Positions 54,001-60,399 of a DNA stretch of 64,000 bases are shown piece after piece. The translations under genes were made by a program, and so were the position numbers. The stretch comes from Acidobacteriota bacterium. GTDB taxonomy: Bacteria > Acidobacteriota > Thermoanaerobaculia > Multivoradales > J023. Within the stretch, counting starts at the first letter, position 1. Each line of letters opens with the position of its first letter. Under the pieces are notes generated by a model. It did no database searches. It was not told where the DNA came from and saw only the letters and a program-made list of their open reading frames with translations. The DNA is taken from the NCBI GenBank assembly GCA_029263315.1, contig JAJCXR010000048.1:329768-393767 (forward strand), in the 5' to 3' direction.

Positions 54001-55812
54001 CTGCCCGCCGCCGACTGGGATCCCGCAGTCTTCCGTCAGACGCAGCGCAGTGAAGAGAATCAGCGCCCCTTGGTGCTGATCGACTTGGACCCGGAGAGCG
54101 ACATCTGGTTCTGGGATTTCCTGCGCCACGATGACGCCGGCCACGCCAGCAAGAGTTTCGACCTCGACTTGCCCGCCGTCGCCGACAACGCCTCGACGGC
54201 CGATCTGACGATCTTCCTGCAAGGTGCTTCGAGCGGTCTCCACACCGTCGACGTGAGCCTCAACGGCAACTTCGTCGGCAATGTCTCGGTGCAGGATCTG
54301 CAAGCCAGCAACACCACGTTGCCGGTGTCCCAAGGCCTGCTGCTGCCGGGCGCCAATACCGTGCAGCTCACCACCACCGGTGGCGATCTGTTCTTCGTCG
54401 ATGCCTTCGAAGTGGCTTACGATCGCCACTACGAAACCCAAGTGGACCATCTCCTGAGCCGCGCCGACGGCAATAGCGAGATCGCCGTCGGCGGTTTCAC
54501 GCACCCGCGGGTCTTGGTCTACGACATCGAGAATCCGCTCCAACCGCGGCGTCTCGAAGGGGTACGGCGCATCGACGAAGGCGGTGGCCAATACCGCGTC
54601 ATCTGGGAGCCGGAAACGTCGGATACTCCCTACCTGGCGATCTCCGATGCCGGCCTCCGGCAGGCCCTGTCGATCGCCGTGGATCAACCCTCGAACCTGT
54701 TGAGCCCCGACCATCAGGTCGAGCACTTGATCCTCGCCCCGTCCTCCCTGGTGGCCACCGCCGAAGGTCTGGCCGAGTACCGTCGCTCGCAGGGCCTGCA
54801 GTCGATGGTGGTGGACCTACAAGACATCTACGACGAGCTCAACCACGGCATCGCCGACCTGCCGACGATCCGCGATTTCCTCGCCTACGCTCACCAGCAA
54901 TGGCAGCAGGCGCCCCGCTACGTTGTATTGGCCGCCGCCGGCACCTACGACTACCGTGACTATCTGGGCCTCGGGGGCAACCTGATCTCGCCCTTCCTGC
55001 GGAGTGACGGCGAGACGTTATTTGTCACCGACACGCCGTTTGTCGATTTCAACGACGACGGCCTGCAGGAGATGGCCATCGGTCGCCTGCCGGTGCTGAC
55101 CGACGTCGAGCTTCAGGCCTACATCGACAAGATCACCGCCTATGAAGGACTGGAGGCGCCGGAGTGGGGTAGCCAAATCGTCCTCGCCTCGGACAATACC
55201 GATATCGCCGACTTCTCGGCGGCCAGCGACGGCTACGCCGACCTGTTGTCCGCCGCCTATCAGGAGACGAGCCTTCACTTGGGGGACTTCGCCACCTTGG
55301 CGGATGCCCGCCAGGCACTCTTCGACGCCATCGATCAAGGCGCCGCGGTGCTCAGCTATCTGGGGCACGGCGGGGTCGATCGTCTGGCGGCGGAAGGGCT
55401 GTTGACCTCAGGGGATGTCGCCGCACTGAGCAACGACGGCCGTCCCAGCGTCGTCTTGGCGGTGTCGTGCCACATCGGCTTCCACGGCTTGCCCGGTCTC
55501 GATTCCCTGGGCGAGCAGTTGGTCCTATCGCCCCTGGGCGGCGCCGCTGCGGTGTGGGCTCCGGCTTGGCTGTCGGAACACAGTGAAGCCAAGTTCTTTG
55601 GTGATCGTATGTTCCGGCAGCTGTTCATCGAAGAGGAGCTCACCTTGGGCGATGCGGTACGTGCTGCCCTCCAAAACGCGGCCGGTGTCGGGGTGCAAAA
55701 GAGTCTGTTGCAGACCTACCAGTTGCTGGGTGATCCGGCGCTGGAGATCCGTTTGGTGCCCGACGCCATCCCTGGGGGTCCGCCCTGTGAGCCCAACTGC
55801 AGTGGCGGCTGA
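51052..55812 (+). CDS. Large secreted gingipain-like C25 cysteine peptidase
   Basis: This ~1586-residue exported protein has a signal peptide (about 14-36), a beta-rich N-terminal half with a jelly-roll-like domain (about 165-345, ending FTVDNFTID), further beta domains and a linker with a duplicated QELIS. The C-terminal caspase-like C25 domain (about 1215-1570) has catalytic His1439 in SYLGHGG and Cys1473 in AVSCHIG, plus LLGDPALEI near the end as in gingipain relatives. No Por-type C-terminal sorting domain is seen; the tail ends Pro/Cys/Gly-rich. The second ATG (51052) has better spacing from GGGAGA than the ATG at 51046. It is 97 bases upstream of the first RiPP precursor. Confidence 0.9.
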   Translation: MKSSPRDTVLRPLPQILQLTAWAVALLCLAPQDLLAGGSQATGATSDQLMVYNGNREGTDIGDFISDQDGLDEPYTYFIEVPPGLSRLVVEIFDPDILAAADPDDERDEDRDLLRSTLNTYARYRLFDPDGNQVPTAFGVGGNNTSIVSTPNPSTWDNAWVTFYDSDRAGASSSNDFIDNFGTVAYNNNDSTTSDTFAGSWTETGETGTAGPTGGIMQVTGGELSISNVGDAFPFTSQPRIHREVDLSSFSNAVVSFDWGTGTGMEDNDAITFEVSPDGGTTWVGLDIFSYFVTDAASGSASYDITDYIASNTQVRFRIFDNFAGTGEAFTVDNFTIDANSSADGAAPDAGHWKIEMDMSTEVKDRNSQQEELNAIGIRAHDGTSGSGGTEVNVYAHSYFSLGLNNNNRTRSYTMYPYITEGCTFSVNDFDHDSMAPDPMVAGISPPYGSWDLTSRSATFTDDEASTLSENDSWFSEDVSGWNSDDAATDYGIWEMDMTISDFGSGNYAVYYIGNQDADDPDANADGTPGPTASPEADTVRIYFPTDANTAPSKPYATHAIRYLGPGGGPNPPEMGSVTTFVVTVRIVNPTGSIGSISFDSGASRTVTAEVPASTTDYAICYGGTTPSFPTSGSMISEPSTTCPSGGATGGTVEWEPADIAAGAEAQLRYFITVEPLVATDPLTVPVSGTYPSSGTAVSFIDETGDTSGAFTLGPLCGLSIVAGPTAMMTPALVSSFSGRPAGNGTLLEWQTATEAGTATFDIYRHLDDRRRQKINRQPLLAMLDAPQGGVYRFVDEGAPPRETNTYTLVETMASGRTLHHGPYTVQVDWTLPHIEVAGGYERSPHAVAPRAGSEGASPDALGTQELISQELISQNHGGPTDELAKAGAGNRLRITTGEAGIYRLTARELAPYFGLSERQLRRIIHQGEIGLTHRGQAVAWQSAEDAAGIDFYAEANDTIYSGENVYWVSLGNGQQMPWVVGDLPAADWDPAVFRQTQRSEENQRPLVLIDLDPESDIWFWDFLRHDDAGHASKSFDLDLPAVADNASTADLTIFLQGASSGLHTVDVSLNGNFVGNVSVQDLQASNTTLPVSQGLLLPGANTVQLTTTGGDLFFVDAFEVAYDRHYETQVDHLLSRADGNSEIAVGGFTHPRVLVYDIENPLQPRRLEGVRRIDEGGGQYRVIWEPETSDTPYLAISDAGLRQALSIAVDQPSNLLSPDHQVEHLILAPSSLVATAEGLAEYRRSQGLQSMVVDLQDIYDELNHGIADLPTIRDFLAYAHQQWQQAPRYVVLAAAGTYDYRDYLGLGGNLISPFLRSDGETLFVTDTPFVDFNDDGLQEMAIGRLPVLTDVELQAYIDKITAYEGLEAPEWGSQIVLASDNTDIADFSAASDGYADLLSAAYQETSLHLGDFATLADARQALFDAIDQGAAVLSYLGHGGVDRLAAEGLLTSGDVAALSNDGRPSVVLAVSCHIGFHGLPGLDSLGEQLVLSPLGGAAAVWAPAWLSEHSEAKFFGDRMFRQLFIEEELTLGDAVRAALQNAAGVGVQKSLLQTYQLLGDPALEIRLVPDAIPGGPPCEPNCSGG
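53643..53672. repeat. Perfect 15-bp tandem duplication in the C25 peptidase gene
   Basis: CCAAGAGCTGATCTC occurs twice in a row (53643-53657 and 53658-53672), producing the duplicated pentapeptide QELIS in a linker ahead of the second half of the protein. Perfect identity suggests a recent slippage event. Confidence 0.85.
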
Positions 55813-55861
55813 GCGGTGGCAGCCAGCGTCCAAACGGTCGGTTGGTGGCCTCGGGGGTCCC

Positions 55862-55896
55862 AAGGTGTGATAGAAACATGGGAGAATTACACCCTT
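55862..55896. promoter_or_regulatory. Imperfect hairpin just upstream of RiPP precursor 1
   Basis: AAGGTGTGAT (55862-55871) can pair with ATTACACCCTT (55886-55896) with one bulge and one G-T pair, closing a 14-base loop, immediately before the AAGGA ribosome-binding site of precursor 1. It may be a weak terminator of the C25 gene, an attenuator or an RNA stabiliser. Only three T residues follow, so termination would be inefficient. Confidence 0.4.
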
Positions 55897-55909
55897 TAAG
55901 GAAACGCCT

Positions 55910-56086
55910 GTGAGTCAAAAACAACCCGAACGTCGACCGGATCCGGCCGAGAGCTCGGCTCCCGAGAAGAGACGCTCCTACCAGAAGCCCGAGATCGTGC
56001 ACCTCGAAGCACTGGAGGCCGTCGCCGCAGATTGCAGCGTGGCGGGCGGCAAGGGCGACCCGACATGCATCGTCGGCTTCTCTTGA
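55910..56086 (+). CDS. RiPP precursor peptide 1 (58 residues)
   Basis: GTG at 55910 to TGA at 56086, with AAGGA 7 bases upstream. The peptide has a polar leader (RRPDPAESSAPEKRR), a YQKPEIV motif like the YxKPxI recognition element of many radical-SAM-modified precursors, then LEALEAVAA and a C-terminal core beginning DCSVAGGKGDP and ending TCIVGFS. The core has two Cys 12 residues apart, a Gly/Lys-rich middle and a C-terminal Ser. Length, leader/core layout and position upstream of PqqD-like and radical SAM genes identify it as a ribosomally made, modified peptide precursor. The mature structure is unknown; thioether or C-C crosslinks are plausible. Confidence 0.88.
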   Translation: MSQKQPERRPDPAESSAPEKRRSYQKPEIVHLEALEAVAADCSVAGGKGDPTCIVGFS

Positions 56087-56144
56087 CGGAGACCTTGCAA
56101 GGCGCAGACCGGTAACTATCGAAGCCGGGGCTGGGGCCGTCGGG

Positions 56145-56208
56145 GGGGACGGCTACGAACGGGAACAGCAGCGACCGGGAATAGTGGCAAATGGGAATAG
56201 CGACAACC
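56145..56208. repeat. 16-bp tandem repeat, three clear copies plus a degenerate one
   Basis: gggaacagcagcgacc (56161-56176), gggaatagtggcaaat (56177-56192) and gggaatagcgacaacc (56193-56208) are consecutive; 56145-56160 (ggggacggctacgaac) matches at 11 of 16 positions and looks like an older copy. The array lies between the two RiPP precursor genes. Confidence 0.8.
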
Positions 56209-56420
56209 AGGAAGTTTTTACCTGGCCCTAGGGCATCGTTCCCATCTTTGCAAGCCGATCCAGGTCGCATTGCCACCCCGCCTTGGCCTCCAGGGGCCCT
56301 ACTTCGCCCCCGTAAGCTTTCCCCCGAGGCCCCCAAAAGAAGCCATTATCCGGGCATACGCTCCGCCATCACCCACCCCGCCGGCCGCTAGGGACGTCTC
56401 CAGACCGAGTTACCGCAACC

Positions 56421-56466
56421 AATGGCACAAAATTTGCTTATTGCTATGGAATATAGCTGTGCCATT
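56421..56466 (+). promoter_or_regulatory. 9-bp inverted repeat flanking an AT-rich stretch upstream of RiPP precursor 2
   Basis: AATGGCACA (56421-56429) and TGTGCCATT (56458-56466) are exact reverse complements, 28 bases apart. The stretch between them (AAATTTGCTTATTGCTATGG and following ATATAGC) is by far the most AT-rich of the neighbourhood and ends 35 bases before the precursor 2 start. It may be an operator pair around a promoter or a long-loop RNA hairpin in the leader. No standard -35/-10 spacing could be fixed. Confidence 0.5.
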
Positions 56467-56501
56467 TTGAATTTGTCTGTTCTCCTACCGGAAAGCACTG
56501 C

Positions 56502-56678
56502 ATGAACAAGCCGCAAGCGCCCGAGTCCCCGAGCTCCTCAGACCACGGAGCGCGCCGATCTCGACGGCCCTATGACAAGCCCCGGATCGTCCATCAAGAG
56601 GCCCTGGAAGCGGTGGCTGCTGATTGTAGTGTTGCTGGAGGCAAGGGTGACCCAACCTGCATCGTCGGTTTCTCCTGA
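56502..56678 (+). CDS. RiPP precursor peptide 2 (58 residues)
   Basis: ATG at 56502 to TGA at 56678, with a GGAAAG site upstream. It is a paralogue of precursor 1 with exactly the same length. The leader differs (MNKPQAPESPSSSDHGARRS) but keeps the motif YDKPRIV, and the last 26 residues, from EALEAVAADC to the end CIVGFS, are identical. The two cores differ at 17 of 26 codons, all synonymous, which points to an old duplication under strong selection on the peptide. The gene is 22 bases upstream of the PqqD-like gene and heads the modification operon. Confidence 0.9.
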   Translation: MNKPQAPESPSSSDHGARRSRRPYDKPRIVHQEALEAVAADCSVAGGKGDPTCIVGFS

Positions 56679-56700
56679 TCAGCCCCCATCAAGGACACCG

Positions 56701-57006
56701 ATGAACGATTCCAACCGACGCTTCCGTCCCTGCTCGGATGTCCGCTTCAGGGTGATTGATCGCGAGGCCGTTGTCTTGCGTCAAAATGCGGCGCAAGCTT
56801 TGGTGCTCAACGAAGTCGGTGCACGGATTCTTCAGCTGCTTGACGACAAGGCATCCCTCGCCGAAGTCATCGATCGGCTATCCGAAGAGTTCGAAGCCGA
56901 TCCCGTCGAGATCGCTGCCGATTGTTATGAGTTTGTCGAGGACCTCACCGAGCATGGAGTCGTCGAACCGATCATCGCCAAAACGGCGATCCCCCTGGTT
57001 CACTGA
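56701..57006 (+). CDS. PqqD-like peptide-binding protein (RiPP recognition element)
   Basis: This 101-residue protein has the PqqD winged-helix layout: an N-terminal beta-hairpin (FRPCSDVRFRVIDREAVVL), then QNAAQALVLNEVGARILQLLDDKASLAEVI (read in two parts) and a C-terminal helix FVEDLTEHGVVE. PqqD-like proteins bind the leader of a RiPP precursor and present it to the radical SAM enzyme. ATG 56701 follows AAGGA by 6-7 bases; an upstream extension in the same frame runs antiparallel to precursor 2 and is not coding. It is 17 bases before the radical SAM gene. Confidence 0.93.
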   Translation: MNDSNRRFRPCSDVRFRVIDREAVVLRQNAAQALVLNEVGARILQLLDDKASLAEVIDRLSEEFEADPVEIAADCYEFVEDLTEHGVVEPIIAKTAIPLVH

Positions 57007-57023
57007 GCCGAGGTCGTAGAATC

Positions 57024-58085
57024 ATGGTGCTGACGCCCATCCTTGAAAAGACCTGGAATCAGAATATTCTCTTTTCTGTCCTGGTGGAGCTGACGTACCG
57101 CTGTAACCTCGACTGCTTCTTCTGCTACAACGATCTGGGACTGCAAGGCCAAGCTCTTTCCGACGAACAATATTTCGCCTGCTTCGAAGATCTGGCCCGC
57201 ATGCAGGTGATGAACCTCACCTTCACCGGCGGGGAGCCCCTGTCGCACCCATCGTTCTTGGCCCTCGGCAGCAAGGCTCGGGAGCTCGGGTTTGTGGTGC
57301 GTATCAAATCCAACGGCCATGCCCTGAGGGGTCATTTGGCGGAACAAATCAAGCAACGGGTAGACCCCTTCCTCATTGAAGTCAGCTTGCACGGGGCCGA
57401 CGCCGAGACCCACGATCGGCAGACCCGCGTTCCCGGAAGCTTCAAACGACTGCTCTCGAATCTGCAGGAGATGCGGTCCCTGGGCTTACGGGTCAAGCTC
57501 AACTCGACCCTCACCACCTGGAATGAGGGGCAGTTCCGCGCCATGTACGACCTGGCGGACCGCTTGGGCATCCCCCTCGCCATGACCCCGACGGTCACCC
57601 CGAGGGACGACGGGGATACGAGCCCCTTGGCGATCCGCCCTTCGGACGACGGCGTACGCGACTTTTACCGCTATTTGGATCACAGAGTGCCCGATGCCGA
57701 AGCCGTCGATACGTGCCATGGGGAGCCATCGATCCAGAAAAACTGCGGCGCCGGCGCCTCGGGGCTGGCCATCGATCCCTACGGCAACGTCTATCCCTGC
57801 GTCCAGTGGCGCCGTCCCTTGGGCAATCTTCACCAGCAGGCCATCGAGGCCATCTGGCAGGGCTCGCCGGCTCTCGCCCAGGTGCGGCAGCTCAACGTCG
57901 ACGCCAAGACAACCGTGCTCGCCCTCGAAACGGAAGGCGAAGGCATGAGCCACTGCCTGGGATTGTCGGAGGAGAAAACCGGCGACCCCTTGGGCATCGA
58001 TCCCGATGCCCAACGCAACGCTCGCCTGTTGCGTCAAATCCAGGCCGAAAAGCGCCGCCCTCCTTTGCTGCCCATCCTGCCGTGA
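57024..58085 (+). CDS. Radical SAM peptide-modifying enzyme with reduced SPASM/twitch region
   Basis: This 353-residue enzyme has the radical SAM motif CNLDCFFC (Cys 27, 31, 34), GGEP at 69-72 and a TIM-barrel core. Four further Cys at 231, 241, 259 and 311 (TCHGEPSIQKNCG, NVYPCVQW, HCLGL) mark a C-terminal auxiliary-cluster region. Full SPASM domains use seven Cys, so this is probably a reduced or twitch-type region holding one auxiliary Fe-S cluster. The enzyme should use SAM-derived radicals to crosslink or otherwise modify the precursor core, helped by the PqqD-like protein encoded just upstream. Its stop overlaps the kinase-like gene (GTGA). Confidence 0.93.
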   Translation: MVLTPILEKTWNQNILFSVLVELTYRCNLDCFFCYNDLGLQGQALSDEQYFACFEDLARMQVMNLTFTGGEPLSHPSFLALGSKARELGFVVRIKSNGHALRGHLAEQIKQRVDPFLIEVSLHGADAETHDRQTRVPGSFKRLLSNLQEMRSLGLRVKLNSTLTTWNEGQFRAMYDLADRLGIPLAMTPTVTPRDDGDTSPLAIRPSDDGVRDFYRYLDHRVPDAEAVDTCHGEPSIQKNCGAGASGLAIDPYGNVYPCVQWRRPLGNLHQQAIEAIWQGSPALAQVRQLNVDAKTTVLALETEGEGMSHCLGLSEEKTGDPLGIDPDAQRNARLLRQIQAEKRRPPLLPILP

Positions 58086-59008
58086 GCTTTGGCGAAAAAT
58101 TCCTGCAGTACCCGGACCTCTTCCCCAACCGTCACAGTGGGGAGGCCTGGGGAGAGCATGCTTTGGCCATCGACTTCGTCGGTGGACCTTATTTGTTCCG
58201 TGGTCTTTCCGAGGCGCAAGTGGACGCCTGTCAGGAACGTTTCGGCGAGCTCTGCCGTAGCCCCCAGGAGGTACCGCCGGCCAGCGTCGAGGTGCGCGTC
58301 TTCCAAGTCGCCAGCCGAGAATTCCGCGCCTTCGACATGAACGGCTGGACCTATACCTTCGACCGCGATTACACACCGGACGGCGTCCGCCTGGCGGGGT
58401 TCGACTTCGTCGGCCGCCTCGATTGGATGCCCGAGCTGTCCTGCGCCCTGTGGAGCTCGGAAGCCGGCGGGGCTCCGTTTCAGTGTCTTTTCGAGAACTT
58501 CTTTCGGGTCGTCGTGGCCTACCGCCTGCTGGAGCTCGGGGGTGCCCTACTGCACAGCGCTTGCGTCGTCTCCAAGGGGGAGGCCTACCTCTTCCTCGGC
58601 CAATCGGGGGCCGGTAAGAGCACCATCTCCCGCCTCGGCCTGGAATCGGGACGGCGGGTGCTCAGCGACGACATGAACGCCCTTTGCCCCAGGGACGGTC
58701 ACACTTGGGCGGAAAAGCTACCCTTCGCCGGGGACCTGGGCCGCACCCCGACCCCCCGCTCGGCCTACCCTCTGCGCAGCCTCAACCGGCTCCGCCAGGG
58801 GGTAGACAACTTGCGCCCCCTACCCACCGCCCAGGCCATCGCCACGCTCATCGCCTGCGCCCCCTTTGTCAACAGCGATCCGCACCGTCTCGACCGCCTG
58901 GTGGCCAACCTGCAGGATCTTGTGGGCAGCCTGCCGGCCCAGGAGCTCACCTTCTCCTTGAACGGCCCCTTTTGGGACTTGCTCGAAGCAGCGCCTCAGC
59001 AGACCTGA
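58082..59008 (+). CDS. HPr kinase-related protein in the RiPP operon
   Basis: This 308-residue protein resembles the HprK-like kinases (HprK-related kinase A type) found in peptide-modification loci. It has an N-terminal unknown domain (1-145), then GGALLHSACVV, Walker A GQSGAGKS at 173-180 and LSDDMNAL at 194-201, followed by variable regions ending FSLNGPFWDLLEAAP. In some lasso-peptide clusters, homologues phosphorylate a C-terminal Ser of the precursor; both precursors here end in Ser. GTG start overlaps the radical SAM stop codon. The gene converges with the propeller gene 10 bases later, so the operon ends here; no dedicated transporter or protease follows. Confidence 0.85.
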   Translation: MSFGEKFLQYPDLFPNRHSGEAWGEHALAIDFVGGPYLFRGLSEAQVDACQERFGELCRSPQEVPPASVEVRVFQVASREFRAFDMNGWTYTFDRDYTPDGVRLAGFDFVGRLDWMPELSCALWSSEAGGAPFQCLFENFFRVVVAYRLLELGGALLHSACVVSKGEAYLFLGQSGAGKSTISRLGLESGRRVLSDDMNALCPRDGHTWAEKLPFAGDLGRTPTPRSAYPLRSLNRLRQGVDNLRPLPTAQAIATLIACAPFVNSDPHRLDRLVANLQDLVGSLPAQELTFSLNGPFWDLLEAAPQQT

Positions 59009-59018
59009 GGCCGAGAGA

Positions 59019-60254
59019 TCAACCGTCCTTCTTAGCAGCGACATCAAAGGCCATCAAGACATCCCCATGGCGAATGTAGAGCACCCCATGGGCGACCACC
59101 GGATGGGCCCAGTGATGCCCTTCGCCGTCCTTGATCTCGAACTGACTGATGATGCGGAAGTCCTTGGGATCGGGATTCACCAGCAGCACATCGCCACCTT
59201 CGGTGTAGCCGTAGAGCAAGCCGTCGGCATAGACCACTGAGCCCTTGCCGGCCCGACGGATGGACGCCAGCTCGTTGCCGGTCTCCATGTCGATGGCATA
59301 CCAGGTCTTCTTCGACGCCGCACCGTAGATGACATTGTTGACCTCCACCGCGCCGCCGTGGTGCACATCGAGGGTCTCGTCGCGCCACAGCTTCTTCACC
59401 GAACGACCGTCCGCCGCCAGCTCGTAGAGGTGACCCCCTTGGTCGTAGCCGTGGGTGACGTAGATACGGTTGCCTTGGATCACCGGGCTAGTGGAGTGGA
59501 TGTCGTACTCCGCCGGCATGCTCTCCTGCCACAGTACCTGGCCGGTTTTGGCATCGAGGCCCACCAAGCTCTTCTGCACCATGGTGACGATTTGACGGTG
59601 CTTGCCGTCATCGAGGATGACCGGGTTGCAGTAGGCGCTGGGCTCGCTCAAGCCTTTGCTAGTCCACACCGTCTCGCCGTTTGTTGTGTCGAGGGCGACC
59701 ACCGCGGCATCCTTACCTCCGGCGGTGAAGATCACCCGATCGCTATCCACCAAAGGTGACTCCGACATGCCGAAGTAGATGTTCTTGCCCTTGAAACGGT
59801 CCAAGAGATCGACCGACCAGAGGGTGGCGCCGTCTTGGGTGCTCAGGGCCACGGCCACTCCCTTGGACGACAGCAGGAAGAGACGATCCCCGTCCACCGT
59901 CGGGGTCGTACGGGTGCCGGGATAACCGCCACCGGCATGCTCTTTGCCGTACCCCTTCTTCCACAGCAGCTTGCCGTTGAGATCAAAGGCGTAGGCCGTG
60001 CCGACCTCTTCATGCATGCCGGTGGTGTAGAGCCGTCCGTCGGCAACACTCACCGTGGCATAACCTTCGCCCAACCCCGTGGCGGTCCACAGACGTTTGG
60101 GCCCCGCTTCAGGCCAGGACTCGAGAAGGCCGGTGGCGGAGTAAATGCCGTCCCGGTCGGGACCGCGGAATTGCGGGCTGTCGTCAGCCCATGCCGTCGA
60201 AGTCGAGAGGGCCAAAAGGCCGACGAGGGTGAGATTCTGTAAGATGCGGATCAT
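59019..60254 (-). CDS. Secreted PQQ-type beta-propeller repeat protein
   Basis: This 411-residue protein has a signal peptide (ending STAWA), then PQFRGPDRDGIY typical of the 'PQQ-like beta-propeller' family, and repeats of the WD-like GxLLWKKG, GATLWSVDLL, GQVLWQESM type forming an eight-bladed propeller. These proteins are usually non-enzymatic periplasmic binding proteins or relatives of BamB; PQQ-ligand residues of true quinoprotein dehydrogenases are not apparent. ATG 60254 has GAGGTAAC six bases upstream; an earlier in-frame ATG (60272) lacks one. Confidence 0.88.
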   Translation of the reverse strand: MIRILQNLTLVGLLALSTSTAWADDSPQFRGPDRDGIYSATGLLESWPEAGPKRLWTATGLGEGYATVSVADGRLYTTGMHEEVGTAYAFDLNGKLLWKKGYGKEHAGGGYPGTRTTPTVDGDRLFLLSSKGVAVALSTQDGATLWSVDLLDRFKGKNIYFGMSESPLVDSDRVIFTAGGKDAAVVALDTTNGETVWTSKGLSEPSAYCNPVILDDGKHRQIVTMVQKSLVGLDAKTGQVLWQESMPAEYDIHSTSPVIQGNRIYVTHGYDQGGHLYELAADGRSVKKLWRDETLDVHHGGAVEVNNVIYGAASKKTWYAIDMETGNELASIRRAGKGSVVYADGLLYGYTEGGDVLLVNPDPKDFRIISQFEIKDGEGHHWAHPVVAHGVLYIRHGDVLMAFDVAAKKDG

Positions 60255-60399
60255 CGTGTTACCTCGGGTCATTGCCAGTTTGGAATACGTAGCCACAGAA
60301 GAATACGACACAACGGGTGCAAGGATTAGCCTTGGGTCCTTGGGCAGGGTAAGAGTTACAGGTTCTTGACGCAGGAATCTGTTAGTGGACCCTCCAACA

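Larger units (their letters stand above)
56087..56501. other. Spacer between the two RiPP precursor genes
   Basis: About 415 bases without a gene. It contains a degenerate 16-bp tandem array (56145-56208) and, close to precursor 2, an AT-rich patch bounded by a 9-bp inverted repeat (56421-56466), which probably holds the promoter of the second precursor and its enzymes. The middle part is GC-rich with no recognised signal. Confidence 0.6.

Noticed and set aside
51790..54726. 978-codon open frame antisense to the C25 peptidase gene
   Set aside because: It mirrors the codon bias of the real gene (Gly/Val/Asp-rich, low complexity), has no domain, no ribosome-binding site and no operon context.
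56145..56208. Possible CRISPR-like array
   Set aside because: Units are directly adjacent, degenerate and without spacers; the same holds for the other short arrays, and no cas genes are present.
55910..56678. Lasso-peptide precursor interpretation
   Set aside because: No asparagine-synthetase-like cyclase or B-type leader peptidase is present, and the core starts with Asp-Cys rather than a clear ring-forming Gly followed by Asp/Glu at position 7-9.
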